64,000 bases of DNA from Pseudomonadales bacterium (GCA_024234735.1 JACKNV010000006.1:110855-174854), one strand, 5' to 3'. Shown: positions 47,342 to 56,317, counted from the stretch's first letter. Program-made: numbers and translations. The notes: a model not told the origin generated them from the sequence alone.

Positions 47342-48106
47342 TCAGACTTCCAGGTCGTAATCCATGATCACCGGCGCATGGCTGGAGAAGGACTTGTTGG
47401 TGTAGATCGCACCGTATTCCACGGTGTACTGCAGGCCCTTGGAGACCACGTGGAAATCGGTGCGCCAGCCATTATGCTCACGGTCGCCTGCGGGCCACCA
47501 GCTGAACTCGTCCTGGTCGGAGTTGATTTCCCGGAACGCGTCGACGTAGCCTGAGTCGTAAAGCTCATTCATCCACTGGCGCTCTTCCGGCAGGAAGCCC
47601 GGCGTGCCGCCGTTGGAATCGGTATCCTGCACGTCGGCGGCGGTATGGGCGAGGTGCCAGTTCCCGCAAATCACAAACTCGCGGCGTTTGTTGCGCACTT
47701 TCTGCAGGTGGGCGCCCAGCAACTCGTAGAACTCGTTCTTGCGGGCCAGCTGTTCCGCATTGCCGGGTTCGGCGTAGGGCGCCAGCAGACAGCCGATACT
47801 CAGGTTCTCATAGTCGGCCTGAATATAACGCCCTTCCATGTCGAAATCGGCAAAGCCCAGGCCCGTCATTATGGCCTTGGGCAGCTTGCGGCAATAGATC
47901 GCCACCCCGTTCGCCTTGCCGTCGATATCGTCGAGGAAATAGGCGTTATATTCCCTGGGGAAATAGACGTCGTCCTGCAGGTCATACTCGGAGCAGCGTA
48001 AATCCTGCACACAGATGAAGTCGGCATCCTGCTCGGCAAGCCAGTCGTAAAATCCATTTGCCGCGGCGTTGATGATGCCGTCAGCACTGAAACTGATAAT
48101 CCTCAT
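47342..48106 (-). CDS. crc: Crc-like catabolite repression control protein (exonuclease III fold, degenerate active site)
   Basis: This 254-residue protein has the exonuclease-III/EEP fold but lacks its catalytic residues. The usual SWNVNG is SFSADG (Ser7 for the catalytic Asn), QET is QDL (Asp35 for Glu), GDFN is GNWH (about 149-152), and SDHAP is SSHAP. This pattern, plus CGNWHLAH, PGFLPEERQW, EFSWWP and the D-Y-D C-terminus, matches Pseudomonas Crc, which with Hfq represses translation of catabolic mRNAs and has no nuclease activity. Its place between rph and pyrE is the Pseudomonas arrangement. The Hfq-linked role is inferred. Confidence 0.87.
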   Translation of the reverse strand: MRIISFSADGIINAAANGFYDWLAEQDADFICVQDLRCSEYDLQDDVYFPREYNAYFLDDIDGKANGVAIYCRKLPKAIMTGLGFADFDMEGRYIQADYENLSIGCLLAPYAEPGNAEQLARKNEFYELLGAHLQKVRNKRREFVICGNWHLAHTAADVQDTDSNGGTPGFLPEERQWMNELYDSGYVDAFREINSDQDEFSWWPAGDREHNGWRTDFHVVSKGLQYTVEYGAIYTNKSFSSHAPVIMDYDLEV

Positions 48107-48133
48107 TCATGGCTCCTGCCAATGAGAGCGTGT

Positions 48134-48139
48134 ATTATA
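48134..48139 (-). promoter_or_regulatory. possible -10 element for crc
   Basis: A perfect TATAAT reads on the minus strand at 48139-48134, 28 bases before the crc ATG. The hexamer 17 bases upstream (CACCAG) is a poor -35, so activity is uncertain. Confidence 0.4.
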
Positions 48140-48198
48140 TTCAGCCGCCCACGGTCCTGGTGCCCACCGGTCTGGGAAGGCCGGCAGGGTACTAATCC

Positions 48199-48339
48199 AT
48201 GTATAGAATACCGCAGGACAGGCCGCTTATCGTTGTAATGTCCATGGCAGCGGGTATATCCGCCATGGTGGTAGGTAGCGAGCGCGCGTCCGGTCGAGCC
48301 AGCATTTTATACGCTGGTTTTGCGGATTACAAAGCCTGA
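48199..48339 (+). CDS. possible 46-aa leader ORF / small membrane protein before pyrE
   Basis: An ATG at 48199, about 10 bases after AGGG, opens a 46-codon frame ending 20 bases before pyrE. The product begins MYRIPQDRPLIVVMSMAAG and contains a short hydrophobic stretch (RPLIVVMSMAAGISAMVVG, about 8-26). It overlaps a dyad, CCATGGC (48242-48248) and GCCATGG (48262-48268). I recognise no family. It could be a leader peptide for pyrimidine-dependent attenuation, a small membrane protein, or chance. Confidence 0.3.
   Translation: MYRIPQDRPLIVVMSMAAGISAMVVGSERASGRASILYAGFADYKA
48242..48268 (+). repeat. inverted repeat in the pyrE leader
   Basis: CCATGGC (48242-48248) and GCCATGG (48262-48268) are perfect 7-bp arms with a 13-base loop that itself contains GCGG...CCGC. 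The repeat sits 92 bases upstream of pyrE inside the candidate leader ORF. The 253-bp crc/pyrE gap (48107-48359) otherwise shows only the crc -10-like element. Confidence 0.45.
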
Positions 48340-48359
48340 TCCGAGGAGTTGTCGGCCCA

Positions 48360-49004
48360 ATGCTGCCCTACCAGATCGAGTTCATCAATCTCGCTCGCCA
48401 TCACGATGTGCTCAAGTTTGGCGAATTTACCCTCAAATCCGGGCGGTTAAGCCCTTATTTCTTCAATGCGGGGGCTTTCGCCTGCGGCGAGGCCCTGGCT
48501 GCCCTGGGGCGCTGCTATGCCCGGCGTATAGTGGACTCGGGGGTGGAGTTCGATGTCCTGCTGGGTCCCGCTTACAAAGGCATCCCGCTGGCGACGGCCA
48601 CGGCCATCGCCCTGGCGGACAACCACGACACCAATGTCCCCTTCGCCTATAACCGCAAGGAGGCGAAGGCTCACGGCGAGGGAGGGGTGCTGGTCGGGGC
48701 GCCGCTGCAGGGGCGGGTACTGGTGATAGACGATGTCATCACCGCGGGCACCGCGGTGCGCGAGGTCATAGCCATGATCGACGCTGCCGGTGCCCGCCTG
48801 GCCGGCGTAGTGGTCGGCCTGAACCGCCAGGAGCGCGGCGAGGGTGCGCGCTCGGCCATCCAGGAAGTGGAGCAGGAGTATGGTGTCCCGGTGCTGAGCA
48901 TAATCGACATGGAACATATCATTGCTTATCTGGAGGCCGGGGATGTGGCGCCGGCCACCGTGCTGGAGGCCATGAAAGCCTACCGCGCCCGCTATGGGGT
49001 ATGA
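48360..49004 (+). CDS. pyrE: orotate phosphoribosyltransferase
   Basis: This 214-residue enzyme (E. coli 213) makes orotidine-5'-phosphate from orotate and PRPP in pyrimidine synthesis. Signatures are KFGEFTLKSGRLSPYFFNAG, LLGPAYKGIPLATA, AYNRKEAKAHGEGG and the PRPP loop VLVIDDVITAGTA (about 119-131). ATG 48360 is preceded by GAGGAG 13 bases upstream. Confidence 0.97.
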   Translation: MLPYQIEFINLARHHDVLKFGEFTLKSGRLSPYFFNAGAFACGEALAALGRCYARRIVDSGVEFDVLLGPAYKGIPLATATAIALADNHDTNVPFAYNRKEAKAHGEGGVLVGAPLQGRVLVIDDVITAGTAVREVIAMIDAAGARLAGVVVGLNRQERGEGARSAIQEVEQEYGVPVLSIIDMEHIIAYLEAGDVAPATVLEAMKAYRARYGV

Positions 49005-49040
49005 CTTGTTAGGAACATGCCCAGCCTCTATATTAGGCCC

Positions 49041-49742
49041 ATGACGTTGAAATTCACTGCTTTTCCCCCAGCGCTCGCCGCCCTGCTATTGCAGCTGGCA
49101 GCGCCCATGGTCGAATCCGCCAACCTCTACCGGTATACCAACGAGGAGGGTAATGTGGTGGTGGATTACCAGGTACCCGCCAGGTATATCGCCCAGGGCT
49201 ACGAGGTCCTGAACATGGAGGGGGTGGTCCTGGAGGTCGTCCCCCGCCAGCTCACCGAAGAGGAAAAAAAGGTACTCAATGCCCAGCAGGAACTGGAGGC
49301 GGCGGCCAGGGCTGAGCAGGAGCGCCTGCGTGAGTGGGACGAGTCCCTGCTGCTGCGGTACAGCACCATAGCCGATATCGAGGCGGCCGAGGAGCGGGCC
49401 CTGCGAGACCTGCGCATCCGGATGAGCATTCTCAAGGGCAACAAGCGCTCGCTGAAGCAGCAGGTCGAGAATTACCAGGCCCAGGCCGCGGACCTGGAGC
49501 GCAGCGGGCAGCAGGTCGACGTGGCCCGGCTGGTGGCGATAGAGGACATCCAGGAGGAGATCCAGGCAACCGATCGCTCGATCAATGATCGGGCCCGGGA
49601 GATAGAGGAAGTACAGGCGGCCTATCAACGCGACAAGGACCGTTTCGCCATGTTGCTGGAGGTCGTCGAACTGCGCAAGAGCCTGCTCGCAAAGCAGCAG
49701 GCGGAACGGGACAAAGAGAAGCGCTCGGACCCCCGCCGTTAG
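49041..49742 (+). CDS. DUF4124-domain secreted coiled-coil protein
   Basis: This protein of about 233 residues has a signal peptide (MTLKFTAFPPALAALLLQLAAPMVES, cleavage near residue 26). It is followed by a DUF4124-like strand region (ANLYRYTNEEGNVVVDYQVPARY, about 27-49) and a long charged coiled coil (about 75-220). The function is unknown; it is presumably periplasmic. ATG 49041 gives a normal signal peptide, while ATG 49017 would add 8 residues with the AGGA only 2 bases away. It follows pyrE closely and its stop overlaps that of convergent slmA. Confidence 0.72.
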   Translation: MTLKFTAFPPALAALLLQLAAPMVESANLYRYTNEEGNVVVDYQVPARYIAQGYEVLNMEGVVLEVVPRQLTEEEKKVLNAQQELEAAARAEQERLREWDESLLLRYSTIADIEAAEERALRDLRIRMSILKGNKRSLKQQVENYQAQAADLERSGQQVDVARLVAIEDIQEEIQATDRSINDRAREIEEVQAAYQRDKDRFAMLLEVVELRKSLLAKQQAERDKEKRSDPRR

Positions 49743-50389
49743 CCCACCAGGGAGCTGGGTTGCCCGGGCCTTGCCTGCCCCGGCAGCGGCTGTGCCAGGG
49801 CCTGCCGGAAAAAGCCCTGCATCAGCAGCTCCCATTGCTGTGGCCAGTCGGCCACGGGTGAGCGCTGGAAGCCGCTGCGCACATACTGTGATATCCGCCC
49901 CTCCGCCGCCGCCATGAGCAGATTGGCAGCGGCCGGCAGCGGTATGACGGGCCGCAGCCCCTCCCGCATCTCGGCCTCGCGCAGTACCTGCTTGAGTTGC
50001 GTTTCGAAACGATCGAACAGCTGGGCCACGCGCTGGTGCAGGCGCTCGGTTTCACCCGCGAGTGCGTCGCCGGTCAGAATGCGCGTTATGCCGGGGTTGC
50101 GATCGGTAAAGGCCAGCAGTAACTGCAGCATTTTCTCGCAGCGCAACTGCGCGGTGCGCTCTTCATTCAGAATGATCTTGATGCGGCTGAACAGGGTGTC
50201 CTCGATGAATTCGATGAGGCCCTCGAACATTTTGGTCTTGCTGGGGAAGTGGCGGTATAGAGCCGCCTCGGATACGCCGACCTGGCGGGCGAGACCTGCG
50301 GTGGTGATGCGATCGCCCGGGTTTGCTTCCAGCATCTGGGCCAGTGCTTCCAGGATTTGCTGACGCCGTTGTGAGTTTCTGGGAGGCAT
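49739..50389 (-). CDS. slmA: nucleoid occlusion factor SlmA
   Basis: This 216-residue TetR-family DNA-binding protein blocks FtsZ ring assembly over the nucleoid when bound to its sites. The N-terminal helix-turn-helix region NSQRRQQILEALAQMLE-N-GDRITTAGLARQVGVSEAALYRHFPSKTKMFEGLIEFIEDTLF is highly SlmA-like; the C-terminal ligand-type domain is helical. ATG 50389 is chosen for MPPRNSQRR. In E. coli slmA neighbours pyrE and dut; here it sits between pyrE and argB. Confidence 0.92.
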   Translation of the reverse strand: MPPRNSQRRQQILEALAQMLEANPGDRITTAGLARQVGVSEAALYRHFPSKTKMFEGLIEFIEDTLFSRIKIILNEERTAQLRCEKMLQLLLAFTDRNPGITRILTGDALAGETERLHQRVAQLFDRFETQLKQVLREAEMREGLRPVIPLPAAANLLMAAAEGRISQYVRSGFQRSPVADWPQQWELLMQGFFRQALAQPLPGQARPGQPSSLVG

Positions 50390-50514
50390 GGGTGTCACAG
50401 TCAGTCGCAGTTTCAACAATGCTAGCGATTACCCGCCACGGCTGCAATAAGTCTCTACCCGATGAAGGGAGAAATTTGCCAGGGCTAACCCGGTTGGCGT
50501 GATCGGCGCCCGCG

Positions 50515-51423
50515 CTAGGCGACCTGTCGCCGGTCGGTGATCAGGGTGCCGATACCTTCGTGGGTGAAGATCTCCAGCAGTACGGCGTGGGGGACGCGGC
50601 CATCGATGATGTGCGCGCTGGCGACGCCGGACTTCACTGCATCCAGTGCGCAGGCGATCTTCGGCAGCATGCCGCCGGCGATGGTGCCGTCGGCGATGAG
50701 CGAGTCAACCTGGCTGGTGCCCAGGCCGGTGAGCACCTCGCCCTGTTTGTCCATGAGGCCGGCCACGTTGGTGAGCAGCATCAGCTTCTCGGCCTGCAGC
50801 ACCTGCGCCAGCTTGCCGGCCACCAGATCGGCATTGATATTGTAGGTGCAGCCTTCGGCGTCCGCGCCAATGGGAGCGATGACCGGGATGAAGTCGCTGC
50901 CCAGTATTACCCTGAGCACCTCGGTGTCGATCTGGTCCACCTCGCCCACATGCCCGATATCGATGATTTCCGATGCATTCAGTTCCTCGCTGTGGCGGGT
51001 CACGGTGAGTTTGCGGGCGCGTATCAGTTGGCCGTCCTTGCCGCTGACGCCGATCGCCTTGCCGCCATTGCGGTTGATGGATGCGACGATCTCTTTGTTG
51101 ACGCTGCCGCCCAGCACCATTTCCACCACATCCATGGTCTGCGCGTCGGTTACCCGCATGCCATTGACGAACTCGGTGTGGATATTGAGCTTGGCCAGCA
51201 GTGAGCCGATCTGGGGGCCGCCGCCGTGGACGACCACGGGGTTCATACCGACCAGCTTCATGAGCACCACGTCGCGAGCGAAACTCTCGTGCAGCGCGGG
51301 ATCGACCATGGCATTGCCGCCGAATTTCACCACGATGGTCTTGCCGGTAAAGCGCTGGATGTATGGCAGGGCCTCGGTGAGTACCTGGGCGATATTGAGG
51401 GCTGCTTCTCTTTTGAGTGACAT
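50515..51423 (-). CDS. argB: acetylglutamate kinase
   Basis: This 302-residue enzyme phosphorylates N-acetylglutamate in arginine synthesis. It has VKFGGNAM (about 34-41), VHGGGPQIG (about 68-76), the acetylglutamate-binding FVNGMRVTD, and VNKEIVASIN. The N-terminal extension before VKFGG is typical of arginine-inhibited ArgB enzymes. It follows algC on the same strand (38-base gap), as in Pseudomonas. Confidence 0.96.
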   Translation of the reverse strand: MSLKREAALNIAQVLTEALPYIQRFTGKTIVVKFGGNAMVDPALHESFARDVVLMKLVGMNPVVVHGGGPQIGSLLAKLNIHTEFVNGMRVTDAQTMDVVEMVLGGSVNKEIVASINRNGGKAIGVSGKDGQLIRARKLTVTRHSEELNASEIIDIGHVGEVDQIDTEVLRVILGSDFIPVIAPIGADAEGCTYNINADLVAGKLAQVLQAEKLMLLTNVAGLMDKQGEVLTGLGTSQVDSLIADGTIAGGMLPKIACALDAVKSGVASAHIIDGRVPHAVLLEIFTHEGIGTLITDRRQVA

Positions 51424-51461
51424 GGTCCTGACCTGTGGATTGGTGGCTTGCCGGAGGCGAC

Positions 51462-54077
51462 CTAGTAATCGAGCTCCAGGGCGGGGTCGACAAGGGACAA
51501 CTGGGCGCTGAATTCCGCGATGATCGCCTGCAGGGCGTCGGCGTCTTCCGCCTCGAATCGCGCGGTCAGCGCCGGGCTGGTATTGGAGGCTCGCACCAGG
51601 CCCCAGCCCTCGGCGAAGTCCACCCTGATCCCGTCCATGGTATTCACCTTGCCCGAGGAGAAATCCGCGTTCCGGACAATCTTCTCCATCAACTGGAATT
51701 TGTCTTTCTCGTCCACCGGGATCAGGATTTCGGGGGTGCTCACCGAGGCCGGGAAGTGCTCGATGGTGGTGTCCAGGCTGTCGCCGTGGGTGCTGAGAAT
51801 CTCCGCGAGTCGGGCGGCGGCATACATGCCGTCATCAAATCCGTACCAGCGCTCCCCGAAGAACATGTGGCCGGAGAATTCCCCGCCCAGCAGGGCGCCG
51901 GTCTCGGCCATCTTTTCCTTCATGAATGCGTGGCCGGTTTTCCACAGTACCGGCCGCCCGCCGTAGCGGGTGATCAGCTGGGTGAGGTTGCGGCTGCACT
52001 TGACGTCGAACACCACATCGGCGCCGGGATTGCGCGATACCACGTCCTCGGCGTAGATCATCAGGAGCACGTCCGAGCGCACGATCCTGCCGCTGGAGGT
52101 GACCACCGCCAGCCGGTCGCCATCGCCGTCGAACGCCACGCCGAAGTCGGCTCCCTCGCGCTGTACCGCCGCGGCCAGGTCGGCGAGGTTCGCCTCGTTA
52201 CTGGTATCCGGCGGGTGGTTGGGGAAGGTGCCGTCGACCTCGCAGTACAGTGGCACCACTTCGCAGCCCAGCTCCTCGAAGAGCTGGGGGGCTATGTCCC
52301 CGGTAACGCCATTGCTGGCGTCGATGACGATCTTGAGGGGAACCGCTATGGCGATATCGCTCAGCACCTCCTCGGTGTAATCGGGCACCACGTTTTCCCG
52401 GATCATGCGGCCGCTGCCGCTGCTGAAGTTGTTCTCCAGCACCCGGTCGTGAATCTGCTGGATACCGCCCGCGGCGATGGTCTTCTGGTCGAGGACGATC
52501 TTCAGGCCGTTATCCTCGGCGGGATTGTGGCTGCCGGTAATCATGATGCCGGAGCGACAGTTCAGGTGGCGAGTGGCGAAATATACCAGGGGCGTCGGTA
52601 CCTGGCCGATATCGATGACGTCCCGCCCGCTCTCCATGAGGGCCCTGACCAGCACGGACTTGATGCGCGGGCTGGATTTGCGACCGTCGCAGCCAACGAT
52701 AAGGGTCTGTTCCCCCATCTCGCCGGCAATGCTGCCGATAGCCTTGCCGATCCTGGCGACCAGCTCGTCGCCGAGTTCGGTGCTGGCGTTACCGCGGATG
52801 TCATAGGCGCGGAAGATATGGTCGGGGAACCCGGGTTTGCCACCGGCTCCGCCCCGGGCTTTGCTTTCGCTCCCGGAGGCCAGGTCGAGATCCAGCCCAT
52901 CGTCCTCGTCCAGGATCTTGGTGGACTGGAACATGGGGTTGGTCAGGTCCTGGCTCTGGGGGGGCAGGGTCTCGACCTTGGGCTGCGGCAGGTCGGCGAG
53001 GCCCGGCGCACCGCTCTGGCGCAGGGCGCGCAGGGTGGCGCGACGCAACTGCTTGGCGATGGATACCAGTTGGGGAATCGCCAGTTCCAGCGGTGTTTTC
53101 AGGTCGGCGGCGGAAATCACCTTGTTGATCTCGCTGTCCAGCTTGCGCGAATACAGGTAGACCAGCAGGCCCAGCGCCACCAGGGCCGCCAGAATGCACA
53201 AGCCCATCACTACCAGCAATGGCGTCGGATCGATGGTCAGCTTCTGGGTCAGGGACATGGACGGGGTAAAGGTAACCCGCCAGTTCGAGCCGGGTATGGC
53301 GGTGCTGTGGGCGTGGGGCTGGCCATCGCCGGCACCCGCCACGGCGATACTGTCCTTGCGTTCGATGCCGGTCGGGCTGGTGTACAGCTGTTCCAGGGTG
53401 AATTTGCCGGCCCCGGCATCCAGTGACTTCAGGTGGTCGGACAGCAACTGGTTGTCGATGGTGGCGATCACCACGGCCTGGCGATCACTGATCCGGGGGT
53501 GCTTTACCAGTGCGGCCAGGGATGTCATCCAGCGGCCTTCGAACTGGTAGGACTCGGCCAGGGTTTTCTTGCCTTCGGCAGTGCGCCGCACCATATCCAC
53601 CTCGATATGGTTGCGCAGCCCCTGGCTGCCGCCCTCGAAGCTGGCCGTGCCCATTTCGCCTATGGGAATGATGCGCAGGCTGATCACCTCGGGGAAGTAG
53701 TCGAGCAGGGCCTTTTCCACCAGGCCGATATCGTCGTTGGATTCGCTGGCGATAGCCGACAGGGCGAGGGGAGACCGCGCCGCGCCGCGCATGCGCTCCT
53801 CCAGGCCGGTGAGCAGGTGTTGGATGTTGGTGGCCTGTTGCGCGGAAAAAGATTCCGCCACACGGTCTATTTGCGCCTGTTGCAGGGCGGGTTCACGTAG
53901 CAGGAGCAGGTAGGCAAAGCCCAGGCCGATGGCCAGCAGCATGACAGCCAGCGACAGCGCGGCAACCCGAAGCAGGGCGTTGCTGCTGGCGACGATGCCC
54001 TGCTGGTTACTGGCGGATACGCGCCGCTTGCCGGGCTGTTCCGTGGCGTCAGCTTTTTTGCTCTTGCGCTTCAACAT
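51462..54077 (-). CDS. algC: membrane-anchored phosphomannomutase/phosphoglucomutase AlgC (long form)
   Basis: This 871-residue two-part protein has an N-terminal half with two membrane helices (about 35-60 and 287-310) flanking a periplasmic sensor-like region. A low-complexity linker follows (about 340-410), and then the catalytic phosphohexomutase (about 415-871). TGSHNPAEDNG carries the phosphoserine, DGDGDRLAV binds the metal, and GGEFSGHMFF binds sugar. P. aeruginosa also encodes a long AlgC form. It supplies mannose-1-P/glucose-1-P for polysaccharides. Gene order algC-argB matches Pseudomonas, but dut is missing between coaBC and algC. Confidence 0.93.
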   Translation of the reverse strand: MLKRKSKKADATEQPGKRRVSASNQQGIVASSNALLRVAALSLAVMLLAIGLGFAYLLLLREPALQQAQIDRVAESFSAQQATNIQHLLTGLEERMRGAARSPLALSAIASESNDDIGLVEKALLDYFPEVISLRIIPIGEMGTASFEGGSQGLRNHIEVDMVRRTAEGKKTLAESYQFEGRWMTSLAALVKHPRISDRQAVVIATIDNQLLSDHLKSLDAGAGKFTLEQLYTSPTGIERKDSIAVAGAGDGQPHAHSTAIPGSNWRVTFTPSMSLTQKLTIDPTPLLVVMGLCILAALVALGLLVYLYSRKLDSEINKVISAADLKTPLELAIPQLVSIAKQLRRATLRALRQSGAPGLADLPQPKVETLPPQSQDLTNPMFQSTKILDEDDGLDLDLASGSESKARGGAGGKPGFPDHIFRAYDIRGNASTELGDELVARIGKAIGSIAGEMGEQTLIVGCDGRKSSPRIKSVLVRALMESGRDVIDIGQVPTPLVYFATRHLNCRSGIMITGSHNPAEDNGLKIVLDQKTIAAGGIQQIHDRVLENNFSSGSGRMIRENVVPDYTEEVLSDIAIAVPLKIVIDASNGVTGDIAPQLFEELGCEVVPLYCEVDGTFPNHPPDTSNEANLADLAAAVQREGADFGVAFDGDGDRLAVVTSSGRIVRSDVLLMIYAEDVVSRNPGADVVFDVKCSRNLTQLITRYGGRPVLWKTGHAFMKEKMAETGALLGGEFSGHMFFGERWYGFDDGMYAAARLAEILSTHGDSLDTTIEHFPASVSTPEILIPVDEKDKFQLMEKIVRNADFSSGKVNTMDGIRVDFAEGWGLVRASNTSPALTARFEAEDADALQAIIAEFSAQLSLVDPALELDY

Positions 54078-54163
54078 CGGGTTTCCGGTTCCGCTGTGCT
54101 GTTATTGGAGTGATCAGGGTAATGATATTACGTGGTCGGCCTCACTTGAATCGGCAACCGTGG

Positions 54164-55399
54164 TTATTTGCGCGAATCGTCCCGTCCCGGCCGGTCAGGG
54201 AGCCCCTGGTCGAGATGCCGGGCGATCAACTGCACGATCTGGCGCGCCATGGTGCTCTTGCCGGTGCGCGCCAGGGCCTGCTCGCCGTCGCGCCACAACA
54301 CCACCGCTTCGTTGACATCGCTGTTGAAACCGATGGATTGGTCGGAGACATCGTTGGCGACAATCATATCCAGACCCTTGCGTTGCAGTTTTTCCCGGGC
54401 GTAGGCCACCACATCGCGGGTTTCGGCGGCGAAACCCACGGTAAACGGGTGTTGCTCCCGGGCCGCTACGGTCGCGACGATATCCGGGTTGCGCACCAGC
54501 TGCAGGCTGATTTGTTCGGGGCCTTTCTTGATTTTTTGCGCCTGCGTGGCCGCCGGGCGGTAATCGGCCACCGCCGCACAGGCGATGAAGATGTCGCACT
54601 CGGGTAGCAATTCCAGGCAGCGATCGAGCATCTGCGTGGCACTTTCCACCGCGATGACCCGCGTGTGGTCGGGCGCCGGCAGTTGTACCGGCCCGCTGAC
54701 AATGGTGGTGCGGGCGCCGGCATCCACTGCTGCCTGTGCCAGGGCATAGCCCATTTTCCCGGAACTGTGGTTGGATATATAACGCACCGGGTCCAGCGCC
54801 TCGCGGGTGGGGCCGGCGGTGATGACCACGCGCCTGCCCTGCAGCAGCCCGTCTTCAAACAGCGCGGCGGCGGCCTCGGCGATGGCGGCGGGCTCCACCA
54901 GGCGCCCGGGACCGATATCGCCGCAGGCCTGCTCGCCGCTGGCGGGCCCGACAAAGGCCATGCCGCGCGCGGTCAGGGTGGCGACGTTTGCCGTGGTGGC
55001 GGGATCGCGCCACATTTGCTGATTCATGGCGGGGGCCAGCAGGCGGGGGGCGGCGGTAGCCAGGGCCGCCGCGGTCAACAGGTCATCGGCGCGTCCGCTG
55101 GCCAGCCTGGCGAGGATGTCGGCGGTGGCGGGCGCGATCAGCAGCAGGTCTGCCCAGCGGGCCAGTTCGATGTGGCCCATGCCCTGCTCGGCCTCGGCGT
55201 CCAGCAGGTCGGTATGCACCGGGTGCCCGGACAGTGCCTGCAGGGTCAGCGGGGTAATGAATTCCTGGGCGCCGCGGGTCATGATCACGCGCACGCTGGC
55301 GCCCAGTTCCTGTAATTGCCTCACCAACTCGGCAGACTTGTAGGCCGCGATGCCTCCGCTGACACCCAGCAATATATTGCGATTGAAAAGATGTGCCAT
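54164..55399 (-). CDS. coaBC: bifunctional phosphopantothenoylcysteine decarboxylase / phosphopantothenate-cysteine ligase CoaBC
   Basis: This 411-residue enzyme performs two steps of coenzyme A synthesis. The flavin decarboxylase (CoaC, about 1-190) has GVSGGIAAYKSAELVRQL and MNQQMWRDPATTANV with the active-site Asn-rich loop. The ligase (CoaB, about 190-411) has TAGPTREALDPVRYISNHSSGKMGYALA and KIKKGPEQISLQLVRNPDI. It is divergent from radC across 99 bp. Confidence 0.97.
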   Translation of the reverse strand: MAHLFNRNILLGVSGGIAAYKSAELVRQLQELGASVRVIMTRGAQEFITPLTLQALSGHPVHTDLLDAEAEQGMGHIELARWADLLLIAPATADILARLASGRADDLLTAAALATAAPRLLAPAMNQQMWRDPATTANVATLTARGMAFVGPASGEQACGDIGPGRLVEPAAIAEAAAALFEDGLLQGRRVVITAGPTREALDPVRYISNHSSGKMGYALAQAAVDAGARTTIVSGPVQLPAPDHTRVIAVESATQMLDRCLELLPECDIFIACAAVADYRPAATQAQKIKKGPEQISLQLVRNPDIVATVAAREQHPFTVGFAAETRDVVAYAREKLQRKGLDMIVANDVSDQSIGFNSDVNEAVVLWRDGEQALARTGKSTMARQIVQLIARHLDQGLPDRPGRDDSRK

Positions 55400-55498
55400 T
55401 TGCCGGCCCGAATTGGGAAACTAGCCAAAGAGAGCGAACGATACCACCCCGGGAGGGGATTTGACATCGGGCCCGCCGGCGGTCCGGGGAGGAGTGCC

Positions 55499-56173
55499 AT
55501 GGGTACCGCCCAATGGGAGGCGGGGGAGGGCCCCCGCGACAGGCTGCTGTCCCTGGGGACGCAGGCGCTGTCCGATGTCGAGCTGCTGGCGGTTATGCTG
55601 GGAACCGGCTATCGGGATTGCAACGCCGTGGAGCTGGCGCGCCAGCTGCTGGTGGAATTCGGGGGGCTGGGAGGCCTGTTGCGGGTAGACGGTCCCCGGC
55701 TGTTGGCCTGGCCGGGTATCGGTAGGGCCAAGTACGCGCAGCTTCGCGCCGCCCTGGAGATGGCGCGGCGCCAGGCACTGCAGGAAATGGGCAAGGTGGA
55801 CGTGCTCTCCAGCCCGGAGGAAGCCGGGCGCTTCCTGCAGTACCATCTGGGCAGCCGTGACCGCGAGGTGTTCTGCTGTATTTTCCTGGACAGCCAGCAC
55901 CAGGTGCTGTGTTGCGATGACCTGTTTTTCGGCACCCTGGATGGGGCGGCCGTTTACCCCCGCGAGGTGGCCACCCGCGCCCTGCAATACCGCGCCGCGG
56001 CGGTAATTTTCGCCCACAATCACCCTTCCGGCGTGGCCGAGCCCAGTGCCGCCGATCGCCGTATCACCGAGCGCCTGTGCGCGGCCCTGGGGCTGCTCGA
56101 TATAAGGGTGTTGGACCACATCATCGTCGGCCGCGGCAACGAGTTTTCCTTTGCCCGCGAGGGCCTGTTGTAA
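55499..56173 (+). CDS. radC: RadC-family DNA repair/JAMM-domain protein
   Basis: This 224-residue protein has an N-terminal helix-hairpin-helix region (GTQALSDVELLAVMLGTG, then WPGIGRAKYAQLRAALEMARR). Its C-terminal JAMM metalloprotease-like domain carries the HNHPSGVAEPSAAD zinc motif (H-x-H-x7-D) intact. The molecular function is unresolved. ATG 55499 is preceded by GGGGAGGAG; the open frame upstream overlaps coaBC. Confidence 0.94.
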   Translation: MGTAQWEAGEGPRDRLLSLGTQALSDVELLAVMLGTGYRDCNAVELARQLLVEFGGLGGLLRVDGPRLLAWPGIGRAKYAQLRAALEMARRQALQEMGKVDVLSSPEEAGRFLQYHLGSRDREVFCCIFLDSQHQVLCCDDLFFGTLDGAAVYPREVATRALQYRAAAVIFAHNHPSGVAEPSAADRRITERLCAALGLLDIRVLDHIIVGRGNEFSFAREGLL

Positions 56174-56197
56174 CACGCGCCAGGCAGTGGCTTGCGC

Positions 56198-56226
56198 TTG
56201 ATATGGCCCGGGTGTTCTGGTATAAA
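56198..56226 (+). promoter_or_regulatory. sigma70 promoter of rpmB-rpmG
   Basis: TTGATA (56198-56203) and TATAAA (56221-56226) are spaced by 17 bp, 92 bases before rpmB. Confidence 0.72.
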
Positions 56227-56317
56227 GTCGCGCTCTGCGCGGTGGGCAGCCCCTGGAGGCGCCCAACCAGACCTCATTTATTACTTAAATCCCGCGTGAT
56301 TTGGGAGCGAAAAGACC

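Noticed and set aside
47342..48106. Exodeoxyribonuclease III (Xth) as the product name
   Set aside because: Catalytic residues are replaced and motifs plus gene order fit Crc.
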